A stretch of 64,000 bases of DNA from JAYEIA01 sp964472505 (GCA_964472505.1 CAYYQW010000003.1:34752-98751); one strand, 5' to 3'. Counted from the first letter of the stretch, positions 1 to 9,809 are shown. The notes: generated by a model not told the origin, from the sequence alone. Program-made: numbers and translations.

Positions 1-422
1 ATCTGTATGTATTTAATTGATTAAAACTATTTTTAGGACAAATTTAATAAAATATGCTCACTTACGGAAGAAAAACTATATGAGTTTAGTCATTATAAAT
101 ATGATTAATAAATGTTTTGAGTTTTATAACTTGCATCTAATCAAGATTATGAAGGGTTTAGTTCATTTGATTTTATAAAACATTGTAAGCTTTTACTTAC
201 TTGGGAGTTCTTCGGGGAAATTATTTCGGGTACAGGTTTAAACGTTCTGTCGCAGCTTTTTTAAGGGTGTTGAAGCTTTCTTTTTTGAACTCATAGTGAA
301 AAAGAGAATGGGGTGAATTTCACAGAGTTACATTGAGTTGATTATTAACCTGAAACTCTCTCAAAAAAAAACTGCAAGCCAATGCGGCCTGCAGTTCTTC
401 TGTTTAACTGTTAATCTGCTTA
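1..422. other. Left-edge intergenic region
   Basis: No convincing gene is visible. One minus-strand frame ending at a TAA at 221-223 reads like a protein tail (it ends TERLNLYPK), but an in-frame stop lies about 30 codons upstream and there is no start, so at most this is a decayed gene remnant. The only supported element is the terminator of the neighbouring protease gene at the right end of the stretch. Confidence 0.4.
362..396 (-). terminator. Rho-independent terminator of the secreted subtilase gene
   Basis: An inverted repeat pairs AACTGCA (370-376) with TGCAGTT (390-396), with inner GCC/GGC pairing. Read on the minus strand it is followed by a run of eight to nine U residues. It starts 26 bases past the stop codon of the protease gene. 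Confidence 0.8.
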
Positions 423-3400
423 TTACTGGATAATAAGACGTTTGGAGGTGAGTTTTCTTCCGTCGTTAATTTTTACGGTATAAACTCCCGATGCCAATGA
501 TGACACATCTATGCTCTCATCAGCAGTAATATTTATATGCTTCACAAGCGATCCGCTTATGTTGTAAACAGATACTTTCGCATTGCTGTTTTCGGGCATA
601 TTAATTTGGAACTTATTATTTGCGGGGTTTGGGTATAAAACAAAGCTCGATGTCTCATTTCCGATCTCTTCTCCGAAACTTGTTACTGAGAAGAAGTTTG
701 TACCGCTACCGGTTAAGTTTACGGCATAGTCTTCTACTTCTCCGTATGTAAATGTTTCGCAAGGACTTGCCGCTGAGTTGTATTTCATACTAACGCGCAT
801 GCGTGTGGTTCCTTCGCTTGCTCCGGAAGGCACGGTAAATGTACCCGAGAGTGTTCCGCTGCTGCTTGATGATCCGGCAACAACTTCTTCGCCTGCATCT
901 CCAAAATCACCGTTGCGGTTGAAGTCGATAAATACATGGAAATACTCCGTATAACTTGAGCCTGAGAATCCGGCACTGAAATTAATCGTGTATTGGTTTC
1001 CGACTGTCAGATCCGTTGAAAGATTTGTGTAGTCGGCATATCCGCCGTCGTTTCCGGTACTGTTGTTAATAGAACCTAATTGAACCAAATCAATCCATTC
1101 GTAGGATGAGTTGTTTCCTTTGCTTGCGCAATATCCGTCGGGCATTGCTCCGCCGTCGCCGGGGGTATCACCTGATCCGCTGATGCAGAAGCTTGTAGTT
1201 TCGGAAGAACCAAAGTCGCCTCCGGTTACAATTACATTTCCGTTTCCGTCGGTAAGGGTGTAAGAACCGCTTCCGTATGAACAGCAGATACCGTCACCAT
1301 AACTGTCGTTGATAGTAAAGCTGTAATCACCGTCGGTCAGGTTAAAATTCTCAGTTACCGTAGCACCTTTGCTGCTGTATCCGCTTCCGGAAGCTACTGT
1401 ATTTCCGGATGCATCTTTTAAACTCCAGCTTGTTTCCGCCGGATAATTATCAAGTGTCAGGTCTAAAGTTACTGCGCTTACAAAGCAGTCCCCGGGTTGT
1501 GAGTCGTCAAGCGTACTTACATTTACGGTGTTGCTTGCTGCAGAAATATTTCCTGCGGCATCTTTAGCTTTTACGTAGAACGAATAAGTCGTGTTGGCCG
1601 TCAATCCGCTTACAGAAGCAGAGGTGCCCGAAACTGTGTTAATGAGACTTCCGTCTTGGTAAACATCATATCCGGTAACACTAACATTATCGCTTGAGGC
1701 ACTCCAGCTTAAATCCAAGCTGCTCGTTGTAATGTTTGATGCAGCCAAATTGCTTGGTGCGGTCGGAGCTTCGGTATCATCGGCCTCAGTGGTTACGTTT
1801 ATGGTATTACTTGCCGAGGAAATATTACCTGCGGCATCTTCAGCTTTTACATAAAAGTTGTACGAAGTGCCTTGCGACAGTCCGCTAATAGTTGTTGAGG
1901 TTCCGCTAACGGTAGCTTTCAACGATCCGTCTTGATATACTTTGTAGCCGGTTACGCCTACATTATCGCTTGATGCTGACCAGTTTAAATCTACACTTGT
2001 TTTTGTTACGTTCGAAGCGCTTAAATTCGTGGGGGCGGTGGGAGCTTCCGTATCGGGTGTGCTTCCGCCGAATTGCACGTTATAATCTTCTACTTCTCCG
2101 TATGAAAATGTTTCACAGGGCGTTTGTTCAGCGTTGTATTTCATACTTACACGCATACGTACCGTTCCGCTTGCATCGGAAGGAATGCTGATATTTCCGG
2201 TAACTTCTGTTTTGCTTAAAGCGCCGGCGTCAAAAGCCAGTTCGTCTGCAGTAAAAGTGGTGTCATTATTATAGTCAATCCATATTTTCCAGTACTCATT
2301 ATAAGTCGTTCCTGAAAAACCGGGTGTCAGGCTTACATTATAAGTTTGTCCGGCAGTCAGTTCTACTGTTTGACTTGTAAAATCGGTATATCCGGCACCG
2401 TTGGATGTGTTTGTGAAGTCGCCTACTGTAACACCGGCAATCCATTCATAACTTGCATCGTTCCCGCCTGAGGTACAGAATGTTGTGGGCGGGGGTGCAG
2501 GAGCTGTTCCCGTTACTGCTGCATAAGCATTAAGCCTTCCGCTTCCGAGTTTTCCCGTATAGCTTGAGTTTTGAGCAGAAATGTCATCGGTGTATGTTTC
2601 CAGTCGATTTCTTACTTCCGAAGGGGTAATATTGCCGGCATACTGCGAAACAATAAGTGCTGCTACGCCTGATACATGTGGGCAAGCCATGGATGTACCT
2701 GACATCATTTGGTAGGAATTTCCGGGTTTACAGCTGTAAATATCCGATCCGGGAGCTGCTATATCCACCCAGCTTCCGTAGTTTGAGAAACTTGAACGCA
2801 CATCGTTGTGGTCGGTTGATGCTACGGCAATGGCCGATGCATATTGTGCGGGCCATGTGCTGCTTCCGGTTGAGGTATTGGAGTTTCCGGCTGCAAATAC
2901 AACAACTCCGCCTTCCATAGGACTTCCGGCCGATCCGCCGTTGGCTATGAAATAATCAATGGCATCGTTAATGGATTGGCTTTCGCCGCCGCCGCCCCAG
3001 CTGTTTTGTGAAATGTGAGCGCCCATATCGGCAGCATAGATGAAACCTTCATCAAATCCGCCTTGGCTTGATGCTCCAAAAACTTGTACCGACATTAAAC
3101 GTACACCGTCGTTATTCCCACTGCCTCCGGCAACGCCTGCAACGCCTGTTCCGTTATTGGTTTCGGCTGCTACTGTTCCGCCTACATGTGTTCCGTGTTC
3201 TCCCGGTTCAATTGGGCCTTTATTGTCGCCAAAATTATAACCGTAATAATCATCTACATAACCGTTGTTGTCATCATCAACTCCGTTACCCGGAGTTTCT
3301 CCTGAGTTTACCCACATATTTCCGCTTAGGTCATTATGGCTGTAATCAACACCTTGGTCTTGAATAGCAACAACTACATTCGAGTTACCTGTTTGAATTT

Positions 3401-3977
3401 CCCAGGCTTCCGGCAGGTCAATATCGGCATCAGCCGTTCCGCCGCTTTGTCCGGTGTTGTGGTAGTGCCACTGGGTATCAAAAGAAGGGTCGTTGGGCAT
3501 AAAAGCAGCTTCGGATTTAGTATAATCGCCGAGCGACATTTTTACAACCGGTTCCGAGATGCTTACGCCTCGTATTTGAGCAAAAGACTTCACGGTTTCA
3601 TCTACCGAGCTTTTGCTTGAGAATTCTATTTCATACCAAAGGTGCAATCCAAACTCGCGATGCTTAGCTTCAAATTTTCCGGCATACCTGAATACTCTTC
3701 GGTAAGATACGGCGGAAAATTTTTGATTTAATTTATCAAATTTGGAAAGTCCGAGCGTAAGGTGTGAACTGCCTTTGGCTTTTTCAAGTTTATTTTTGAA
3801 TTGTCCTTTTTCTGTAGTGAAAAGTGCATCAAAATCTTTGGCTGTTGTGCGGTCAATTTTAATTCGCACCAAGCCTTCGTAAAATCCGTCTTCATTTACT
3901 TTTCTTTCTTGCGCACTTAGCGATGTAGTAAGAAAAATGCTGATTAGGAAAAAAGTAAAAAATTTAAAATAATTCAT
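423..3977 (-). CDS. Secreted subtilisin-like (S8) serine protease with FN3, GEVED and type IX sorting domains
   Basis: This is a large extracellular protease of 1184 residues. A signal peptide covers about residues 1-22 (ending SLSAQ). The S8 catalytic domain spans about 195-490, with Asp207 in DQGVD, His261 in EHGTHVGG, oxyanion Asn365 in AAGN and Ser429 in GTSMACPH. After it come a GEVED domain (about 505-640), two fibronectin type III repeats that are near copies of each other (about 645-825), a segment resembling a CUB or pre-peptidase C-terminal domain, a second GEVED domain, and a C-terminal type IX secretion sorting domain (starting FVLYPNPANN, ending KRLIIQ). It is therefore expected to cross the outer membrane by the gliding/Por secretion system and be released or surface-attached. 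It stands alone with its own terminator. The family call is firm; the substrate is unknown. Confidence 0.95.
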   Translation of the reverse strand: MNYFKFFTFFLISIFLTTSLSAQERKVNEDGFYEGLVRIKIDRTTAKDFDALFTTEKGQFKNKLEKAKGSSHLTLGLSKFDKLNQKFSAVSYRRVFRYAGKFEAKHREFGLHLWYEIEFSSKSSVDETVKSFAQIRGVSISEPVVKMSLGDYTKSEAAFMPNDPSFDTQWHYHNTGQSGGTADADIDLPEAWEIQTGNSNVVVAIQDQGVDYSHNDLSGNMWVNSGETPGNGVDDDNNGYVDDYYGYNFGDNKGPIEPGEHGTHVGGTVAAETNNGTGVAGVAGGSGNNDGVRLMSVQVFGASSQGGFDEGFIYAADMGAHISQNSWGGGGESQSINDAIDYFIANGGSAGSPMEGGVVVFAAGNSNTSTGSSTWPAQYASAIAVASTDHNDVRSSFSNYGSWVDIAAPGSDIYSCKPGNSYQMMSGTSMACPHVSGVAALIVSQYAGNITPSEVRNRLETYTDDISAQNSSYTGKLGSGRLNAYAAVTGTAPAPPPTTFCTSGGNDASYEWIAGVTVGDFTNTSNGAGYTDFTSQTVELTAGQTYNVSLTPGFSGTTYNEYWKIWIDYNNDTTFTADELAFDAGALSKTEVTGNISIPSDASGTVRMRVSMKYNAEQTPCETFSYGEVEDYNVQFGGSTPDTEAPTAPTNLSASNVTKTSVDLNWSASSDNVGVTGYKVYQDGSLKATVSGTSTTISGLSQGTSYNFYVKAEDAAGNISSASNTINVTTEADDTEAPTAPSNLAASNITTSSLDLSWSASSDNVSVTGYDVYQDGSLINTVSGTSASVSGLTANTTYSFYVKAKDAAGNISAASNTVNVSTLDDSQPGDCFVSAVTLDLTLDNYPAETSWSLKDASGNTVASGSGYSSKGATVTENFNLTDGDYSFTINDSYGDGICCSYGSGSYTLTDGNGNVIVTGGDFGSSETTSFCISGSGDTPGDGGAMPDGYCASKGNNSSYEWIDLVQLGSINNSTGNDGGYADYTNLSTDLTVGNQYTINFSAGFSGSSYTEYFHVFIDFNRNGDFGDAGEEVVAGSSSSSGTLSGTFTVPSGASEGTTRMRVSMKYNSAASPCETFTYGEVEDYAVNLTGSGTNFFSVTSFGEEIGNETSSFVLYPNPANNKFQINMPENSNAKVSVYNISGSLVKHINITADESIDVSSLASGVYTVKINDGRKLTSKRLIIQ

Positions 3978-4227
3978 ACAGTTTGTTTTTTAATTATTAA
4001 TAATTAATTGAATTAAAGATTATTGAAGAGAAATCAACTGCAAGATCTAAAGCATAGGATATGCACCACCTACTCATGAAAGGCATGAGTTAGAAAAAAG
4101 CTTGTTTTTCTTATATTGTATGTATGTCTATACCCCTTTGTATATTGCTGTTTCTTTGCTTACAGAGCTTTGTGGGCTGAATTGAAAAAAGAAATACCAC
4201 AAATTTTTGTAAAAGCTCATCAATAAT

Positions 4228-4257
4228 TTTGTTTTTAATAAAACTAAAGTACCTTTG
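4228..4257 (+). promoter_or_regulatory. Bacteroidota-type promoter with no downstream ORF
   Basis: TTTG at 4228-4231 and TACCTTTG at 4250-4257 match the Bacteroidota -33/-7 consensus, with an 18-base spacer (usual value about 19). It points rightwards into a stretch with no plus-strand ORF, and both flanking protein genes lie on the minus strand. Confidence 0.5.
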
Positions 4258-4260
4258 CAA

Positions 4261-4500
4261 ACCGAAAAATTAGAATGATCTAATTGAAGCCTGCATTAAT
4301 TAGCGCTTTGATCGGGTTTTGAGATTAATTGCAAAAGTTTTTGGGATTAAAGAAATCCTGCTTTGTGCAATTGTTCCATGATAATTATTTGGTTAAAAAA
4401 GTTAACATTAAGAAAATGCTTTGTGGGGTTGCGGGTCAGATGATTTTCTCATACGCACACACATATTGAAAAATCTGCCTGTCCCCACGGTATTTTCCGT
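4261..4500 (+). ncRNA. Candidate structured small RNA of about 240 nt
   Basis: The 607-base gap 3978-4584 holds no credible protein gene. Starting at the expected start site of the 4228-4257 promoter I can draw several helices: 4268-4273 with 4280-4285; 4327-4337 with 4361-4372 (one bulge), enclosing 4343-4348 with 4554-type pairing at 4354-4359; and 4423-4428 with 4483-4488, enclosing 4437-4441 with 4473-4477. The ends 4261-4270 and 4492-4500 can also pair with one mismatch. I see no tmRNA, RNase P or SRP core motif. It could be a 6S-like regulator or a new RNA. The alternative is that the helices are merely part of the 3' region of the minus-strand ABC gene. Confidence 0.35.
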
Positions 4501-4584
4501 TAATTATTGCCAAAACTAATTAAAGTTTCTTAAAAAACAAATCTTTATCCGTATTTTTTGTTCGTTCGTCTTTCGGTAAGCAGC

Positions 4585-5262
4585 CTACATACTTTCTATA
4601 TTGCCGTCTCTTAGCCGAATAATGCGCTTAGCATGAGCAGCAATCTCTTCTTCGTGAGTTACAATAATAACTGTATTACCCGCTTTGTGAATATCTCCGA
4701 AAAGCTTCATTATATCATTAGAGGTTTTTGTATCTAAATTTCCGGTGGGTTCATCGGCCAAGATAATGGATGGTGAATTTACCAAAGCTCTTGCTACGGC
4801 TACGCGTTGTCTTTGTCCGCCTGAGAGCTCATTGGGTTTGTGCATGATGCGGTCGGCCAGGTCAACACTTTGCAGAACTTCTTCGGCTCGTGCTTTGCGT
4901 TCGTTTTTCTTGTAACCGGCATATACCATGGGAAGCATTACATTCTCCAATGCCGAATATCTGGGCATCAGATTAAATGTCTGAAATACAAAGCCAATTT
5001 CTTTATTTCGTGTTTCTGCGAGTTCATCGTCGCTCATGCCGCTGACATCGGTTCCGTTAAGAATGTATGTGCCTTTTGTGGGGCTGTCTAAGCATCCGAT
5101 AATATTCATTAGCGTAGATTTGCCGGAGCCCGAGGGGCCCATAATGGCCATGTACTCTCCGCGCTTTACATCCATGCTTACGGAGCGCAATGCCTTAATG
5201 GTTTGGGTTCCTACTCTGTAATGTCGAGCCAGATTCTCACACTGTATTACGTATTCGTTCAT
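4585..5262 (-). CDS. ABC transporter ATP-binding protein, LolD/MacB type
   Basis: This is the ATPase subunit of an ABC exporter of the LolD/MacB/FtsE class, which powers lipoprotein release, efflux or transenvelope work. Walker A is GPSGSGKST (residues 42-50), the Q-loop lies in FVFQTFNLMP, the signature is LSGGQRQRVAVARAL and Walker B is IILADEPTGNLD. I start it at the ATG at 5262 (MNEYVIQ, 225 residues) because the longer frame begins only at a TTG. No permease gene is adjacent: the upstream neighbour is a methyltransferase and the downstream one is the RNA candidate region. Its partner must be encoded elsewhere. Confidence 0.9.
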   Translation of the reverse strand: MNEYVIQCENLARHYRVGTQTIKALRSVSMDVKRGEYMAIMGPSGSGKSTLMNIIGCLDSPTKGTYILNGTDVSGMSDDELAETRNKEIGFVFQTFNLMPRYSALENVMLPMVYAGYKKNERKARAEEVLQSVDLADRIMHKPNELSGGQRQRVAVARALVNSPSIILADEPTGNLDTKTSNDIMKLFGDIHKAGNTVIIVTHEEEIAAHAKRIIRLRDGNIESM

Positions 5263-5340
5263 TTTGGATGCTTTAGCTGTACAAGGATTTAACAATATTC
5301 AGACAAATGTATGAATAAATACAGCCGTTTAAAATATTTT

Positions 5341-6144
5341 TTAATATCGAATGTCAAAATTTTGTTTGGAAAGCTCTTTTTTGAAGAAAACAATACCTAT
5401 TTGGAACAGATTAACCGTTAGACTGACTGCTTTATCCTTTTTGATGATTTTCCAAGCATCATGCATGGATTTGGACCAATGAATATCATCAAAAATAAAA
5501 ATAGAATCCTTATGTGCTTTGCTTTTGCATGCTTCAAAATAGGCGAGGGTAGCATCTTTTTGGTGGTTACCGTCAAAAAATACAAAATCAAGCTTTGGCA
5601 ATTCTTTAAGAAGCTCGAACAGCGCATCGTCAAAATTTCGATTAATATGTGTAATGTTTTTCAGACCGGCTTGCGCATGCATTTTTTTTGCAACTTTAAG
5701 CCGTTCGCTGCAGGCTTCGATGGTAAAAAGTTTGGCTTCTTTTCGAGCCAAAGCCATATACAGACTGCTTATACCGAGTGAAGTGCCGAGTTCAAGAATT
5801 ATTTCCGGTTGAAAATAATTTACTAAGCGAAACAAGAGTTCACCATATTTTTGGCTTAGGGATGATTGGGCTGCAAGTTTGTTAAGTTTTACCGTTTTAC
5901 GAGCTTTATACTTCCCGCCGGCACCCATATCCGTGATGCTAATAATTTGCTTGTTTTTATTTAATTGTCTTTTTACTTTTCGAACTGTATAGTAAGCATG
6001 GAAATTTCCTCGGGTATTTAAAACAAGTCGAATAAGTTGCCATAAGAAGGGCGAATGAATGCCGTAGCCTTTTCGGTGTTTTGCACAAAGCTGATATTGC
6101 AGATATTTTTGAATACGGAAAAATATATTTTTATAGTTTTGCAT
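5341..6144 (-). CDS. Class I SAM-dependent methyltransferase
   Basis: This 267-residue protein has a Rossmann-type methyltransferase core in its C-terminal two thirds. SAM-binding motif I is ILELGTSLG (116-124), the acidic motif II is TIEAC (141-145), FVFFDGNH (188-194) follows, and FIFDDIHWS (217-224) resembles the metal and catechol site of O-methyltransferases (Methyltransf_24 group). The N-terminal 60 residues are basic, with GIHSPFLWQL conserved-looking. The substrate cannot be told from the sequence. It lies 78 bases upstream of the ABC ATPase and reads in the same direction. Confidence 0.8.
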   Translation of the reverse strand: MQNYKNIFFRIQKYLQYQLCAKHRKGYGIHSPFLWQLIRLVLNTRGNFHAYYTVRKVKRQLNKNKQIISITDMGAGGKYKARKTVKLNKLAAQSSLSQKYGELLFRLVNYFQPEIILELGTSLGISSLYMALARKEAKLFTIEACSERLKVAKKMHAQAGLKNITHINRNFDDALFELLKELPKLDFVFFDGNHQKDATLAYFEACKSKAHKDSIFIFDDIHWSKSMHDAWKIIKKDKAVSLTVNLFQIGIVFFKKELSKQNFDIRY

Positions 6145-6309
6145 ACTGATTTTTGACTGAGATTATGATACGGTTCTCAAAAGTATAAAAAAATACCGTC
6201 ATTAGGGAATATATAAGCTGAGTGGTTTTTTTTGATTATTTTAACAGTCTGATAATTGTAAATCAGCGGAAGTTTTATATTTTTAGCTAATTGCAAAAAA
6301 GAAAATATT

Positions 6310-8472
6310 ATGCAAAATACAGATAAACTCTATTTACAAATTGAACATTCGGTTTTAAATAATGAATTGCAAGCCGCATTTGAAATGCTTGGAGGCCGAG
6401 CGGCGGAAATAGGCAATGTGCCTTTGAAAGAAGAAGTTGACAGCCAGAAACGTATTTACAGACAAATGCTGGACTTTACTTTTCGAAATGCCGAAGACCC
6501 GCAGCGAGCCGAAATACTTAAGAAAATAAAAATTAAAGTACTTGCCGTAAATGATGAGCTGAGAGAATTGGTCATACGGTCTAATCCTGCTTCGGTTTTG
6601 GGCAATGCAAAAGAAAATTTTTGGAAATTTGCGCTTACTAATCAGTTAAGCATAGAACAGATGTTGCAGGATTTAGGGAAATTGGATTTTAGCGAGCGAA
6701 CCGAAACCTTCAGGCAACTGTTTAATTTGATTTGGTTTACCGATAAACTTAGTGAGAATGAGGCTAATCAGCTTAGAAAACTTATACGCAGCAAATCGGT
6801 AGAGTTTTTTGAAAAAAGCCTCATTGTTTCAGCGCTTACTTTAAGCTTACTGCGCTATTTTGGCTTAAATAAATTTACCCTGCTTTTTGATGCTTACGAT
6901 ACCAACGACCAATTTATTTGGAATCGTGCTTTTGTAGGGCTTATAATCGGATTTTATGTTTACAACCGCCGTTTGGTTTTGTATAAAGACCCGACAGATC
7001 GCTTAAAAGTAATTTCAGATGACAAGGGCATTGAAAACTATCTGAAACTCGTTATTTTTCAATTAATCAGAACTCGTGAAACCGAAAAGATTTCGGAAAA
7101 GCTGCGCAATGAGATTATTCCGGAAATGTCGAAATTTCGACCGCAGATAGAAGATAAATTAGATTTGGATAAAATACTTTCCGACAAACTTATTGAGGAT
7201 GAAAATCCCGATTGGGAACGAATCTTTGAAGATTCTTCAGACCTTTTGGGAAAAATGGAAGAAATGTCGCAAATGCAGTTGGAAGGCTCGGATGTTTTTA
7301 TGAGTGCTTTTTCACAGCTCAAACATTTTGATTTTTTTAATTCATCAGCCAATTGGTTTTTGCCTTTTTATAAAGATAATCCGGAAATACGAACAGTGTT
7401 CAGTTCTGAAACCGAGGATTTTGATGTTGACTTGTTTACCGAAGGCCTACAGAGTTCAAGTTATATTTGTAATTCCGATAAATATTCATTCTGCCTGAAC
7501 ATAGAGATGATGCCCTCGGGACAAAAATCTATGATTTTAAGTCTGTTTAAAATGGAGATGGATGCCATGGCCGATATCTCCAAAGAAGATAAAATATTGG
7601 ATGCCGATACGGAAGACAAACATATTTTTACGCGATACATACAGGATATTTATCGATTTTATAAATTGAGCCGATATAAGAATGATTTGTATGACTTTTT
7701 TAATACCAAATTGGATATTCAGAACACTGTTTTATTTGAGATTCTGAGTCAAAAACCGGATACTTTGCGCCACATAGCCGAATTTTATCTGCAAAAAGCT
7801 TATTACGGCGAAGCCGCCGAAACCTTTTTATTGCTGGACGATGAGGAAAAAAGCAAAGGAAAAACCTACGAAAAAATTGCTTTTGCGTATCAGAAGATGA
7901 AAGCCTACAAAAAAGCGCTTAAATACTATAAACGCGCTGAACTATTCAGTGCGGAATCCGGTTGGTTAAACAAAAAACTGGGCTTTTGCAGCCGAAAAAT
8001 AGGTGATTATGAAAATGCACTTTTTTATTACGAAAAAGCAGAAGAACAGCAACCCGAAAATTTACACATAATTGCTAATAAAGGCCATTGCTATCTTTCG
8101 GCCGAGCGGTATGAAGAAGCATTGCAAACTTATTTTAAGGTGGAATATTTTGACCCGGACAATATTCGCGTAAAGCGGCCATTGGCTTGGTGTTCTTTTG
8201 TTTTGGGAAAGTACGATTCGGCAGAGAAATACCTCAATATTCTTTTGCAGGCCAAAGCTTCGCCGCATGATAACATAAACTTGGGACACGTACTTTTTTG
8301 TCAAAACAAAAAGGCAGAAGCAGCAGAGCAATATGCTCAAGCCGTGCATAAAACCAATTACGAAAAGGTTAAAGCATCCATTTTGGACGATAAAGAACAG
8401 CTGCTCAATAACGGGGTTTCCGAAACGGAGTTGTATTTACTCTTGGATTACCTGTTGATGCGCGATAATTAG
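6310..8472 (+). CDS. Tetratricopeptide-repeat protein
   Basis: This 720-residue protein has no signal peptide and is probably cytoplasmic. The N-terminal 480 residues are mainly helical and charged, without a domain I can name. From about residue 490 to 700 there are tandem TPR units, with the recognisable W/L-G-Y/A-F-A-P spacing in segments such as KKALKYYKRAE, ENALFYYEKAEEQQP and EEALQTYFKVEYFDP. TPRs normally form protein-protein scaffolds. The 3' end overlaps the convergent small repeat protein gene by 4 bases. The function is not identifiable. Confidence 0.8.
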   Translation: MQNTDKLYLQIEHSVLNNELQAAFEMLGGRAAEIGNVPLKEEVDSQKRIYRQMLDFTFRNAEDPQRAEILKKIKIKVLAVNDELRELVIRSNPASVLGNAKENFWKFALTNQLSIEQMLQDLGKLDFSERTETFRQLFNLIWFTDKLSENEANQLRKLIRSKSVEFFEKSLIVSALTLSLLRYFGLNKFTLLFDAYDTNDQFIWNRAFVGLIIGFYVYNRRLVLYKDPTDRLKVISDDKGIENYLKLVIFQLIRTRETEKISEKLRNEIIPEMSKFRPQIEDKLDLDKILSDKLIEDENPDWERIFEDSSDLLGKMEEMSQMQLEGSDVFMSAFSQLKHFDFFNSSANWFLPFYKDNPEIRTVFSSETEDFDVDLFTEGLQSSSYICNSDKYSFCLNIEMMPSGQKSMILSLFKMEMDAMADISKEDKILDADTEDKHIFTRYIQDIYRFYKLSRYKNDLYDFFNTKLDIQNTVLFEILSQKPDTLRHIAEFYLQKAYYGEAAETFLLLDDEEKSKGKTYEKIAFAYQKMKAYKKALKYYKRAELFSAESGWLNKKLGFCSRKIGDYENALFYYEKAEEQQPENLHIIANKGHCYLSAERYEEALQTYFKVEYFDPDNIRVKRPLAWCSFVLGKYDSAEKYLNILLQAKASPHDNINLGHVLFCQNKKAEAAEQYAQAVHKTNYEKVKASILDDKEQLLNNGVSETELYLLLDYLLMRDN

Positions 8473-8810
8473 TACATCAAATGCTGTTTTGAGCTGTTTT
8501 TCCAACCGGCGCTGCTTTCATAGTCGGCAAAAAAGATTTTTAAGTCAGCACTGCTTTCGTAATCCACAAAATAGATTACTTTATCGGCACTGCTTTCATA
8601 ATCTGCAAAATACCAAAGCCCTTTGTTGCCGGAGGCCTGACTTTCGTATGAGCATTTGTAAACTATAAGGTCGGCACTGCTTTCATAATTAACTACAAAT
8701 ACTTTTACGTCGGCTTGGCTTGCATAGTCGGCTACAAAAACACGTTGTGCCTGCAAATTCACAACAGTGAACGTTAAGAGCATGCTCAAAAGAAAAATTT
8801 TACGTTTCAT
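8469..8810 (-). CDS. Small exported protein of six 13-residue YESSAD repeats (DUF6150-like)
   Basis: This is a 113-residue precursor. A signal peptide (about 1-21, ending NLQAQ) is followed by six copies of a unit of about 13 residues, hydrophobic-x-hydrophobic-x-D/N-Y-E-S-S/Q-A-D. The third copy is expanded by four residues. The chain ends in WKNSSKQHLMY. The alternating pattern suggests a small beta-solenoid or fibre-like fold in the periplasm or on the surface. From memory this matches the family of unknown function DUF6150, which I cannot confirm here. It converges on the TPR gene and shares four bases with it. No role is known. Confidence 0.75.
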   Translation of the reverse strand: MKRKIFLLSMLLTFTVVNLQAQRVFVADYASQADVKVFVVNYESSADLIVYKCSYESQASGNKGLWYFADYESSADKVIYFVDYESSADLKIFFADYESSAGWKNSSKQHLMY

Positions 8811-8954
8811 GGTTGATAATGTTTAGGTTTAGAAAAAGCCTGCGGAACTGTTGATGTTTTCCCGGGCTGTTTATTATGTATGGGTTTGTTTTTAAGCCCC
8901 ATGTTTGTTTTTTCTGTTCATTCCGGCAATCTGTCTATATTACTTGGCCGAATT

Positions 8955-9809
8955 CTATATTTTTGGGTTTTCAATAAAATTTTCCAGTGTAAATGTTTCT
9001 TTTGCTCGCACCCCTTTGGGCGTATTGTGCAATGTGCAGCATTCGTTATACAAATCGTGTTCAAAAAACAGTACATAATCCTTTTCAAGTGCCTCACTAA
9101 AAAAACGACTTTTATCATCTAAAGTATCCAGCGGCCGTGTGTCGTATCCCATAATATAGGGCATGGGCAAATGAGCGGTTGACGGGAACAAGTCTGCCGC
9201 ATACACCAGTGTACGCCCTTGGTACTCAATATGCGGAAGCATTTGGCCGTCGGTATGTCCGTAGTACATTTTTAGGGAAATACCCGGATATAATTCGCCT
9301 TCTTTTTTCACTAAATTCAGATCTGCTTTTTCTTTTAAAGGTACGAAATTTTCCGGTAAAAAGGAAGCTTTTTCTCTGCGGTTTGGGTTTATGGCCCAGT
9401 CCCATTGGCGTTTGCTGATGTGGTATTTGGCTTTCGGAAAAGTTGGCACCAATTCGCCTAACTTATTGTGTTTTACGGCGCCTCCCACATGGTCGAAATG
9501 CAAATGCGTGATGATAACATCCGTAATGTCTTCCGGTGTAAATCCTTGCTTCTTCAGGGATTCCAATAAATGGCCGTCGCCGTTGGGATGATAGTGTTTG
9601 AAGAATTTTTCGTCTTGTTTGTCGCCCATTCCGGTATCAATAAGTATATTTCTGTTGTCTGTTTGCACCAGAAGGCAACGCATGGCCCAGTTACAGAGGT
9701 TGTTTTCATCGGCCGGATAGAGCTTTTTCCATAAAATTTTTGGTACAACGCCAAACATGGCGCCGCCGTCTAATTTAAGATTTCCTGCATCTATTTTATA
9801 TAGTTTCAT
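8955..9809 (-). CDS. Metallo-beta-lactamase-fold hydrolase (lactonase-like)
   Basis: This is a metal-dependent hydrolase of the MBL superfamily, 284 residues from the ATG at 9809. The longer frame adds 18 residues with no family look. The metal motif HLHFDH lies at 102-107 with VGG after it. Further metal ligands are plausible in YYGHTDGQ and YAADLFPS. The arrangement resembles the AHL-lactonase/MBL-fold hydrolases of about 280-300 residues. No signal peptide is present. It is not in an obvious operon, and the MITE-like element lies just upstream. Substrate unknown. Confidence 0.85.
   Translation of the reverse strand: MKLYKIDAGNLKLDGGAMFGVVPKILWKKLYPADENNLCNWAMRCLLVQTDNRNILIDTGMGDKQDEKFFKHYHPNGDGHLLESLKKQGFTPEDITDVIITHLHFDHVGGAVKHNKLGELVPTFPKAKYHISKRQWDWAINPNRREKASFLPENFVPLKEKADLNLVKKEGELYPGISLKMYYGHTDGQMLPHIEYQGRTLVYAADLFPSTAHLPMPYIMGYDTRPLDTLDDKSRFFSEALEKDYVLFFEHDLYNECCTLHNTPKGVRAKETFTLENFIENPKI

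Noticed and set aside
1640..2040. Direct repeats in the subtilase gene
   Set aside because: They are the two homologous fibronectin type III domains, a normal domain duplication rather than a mobile repeat.
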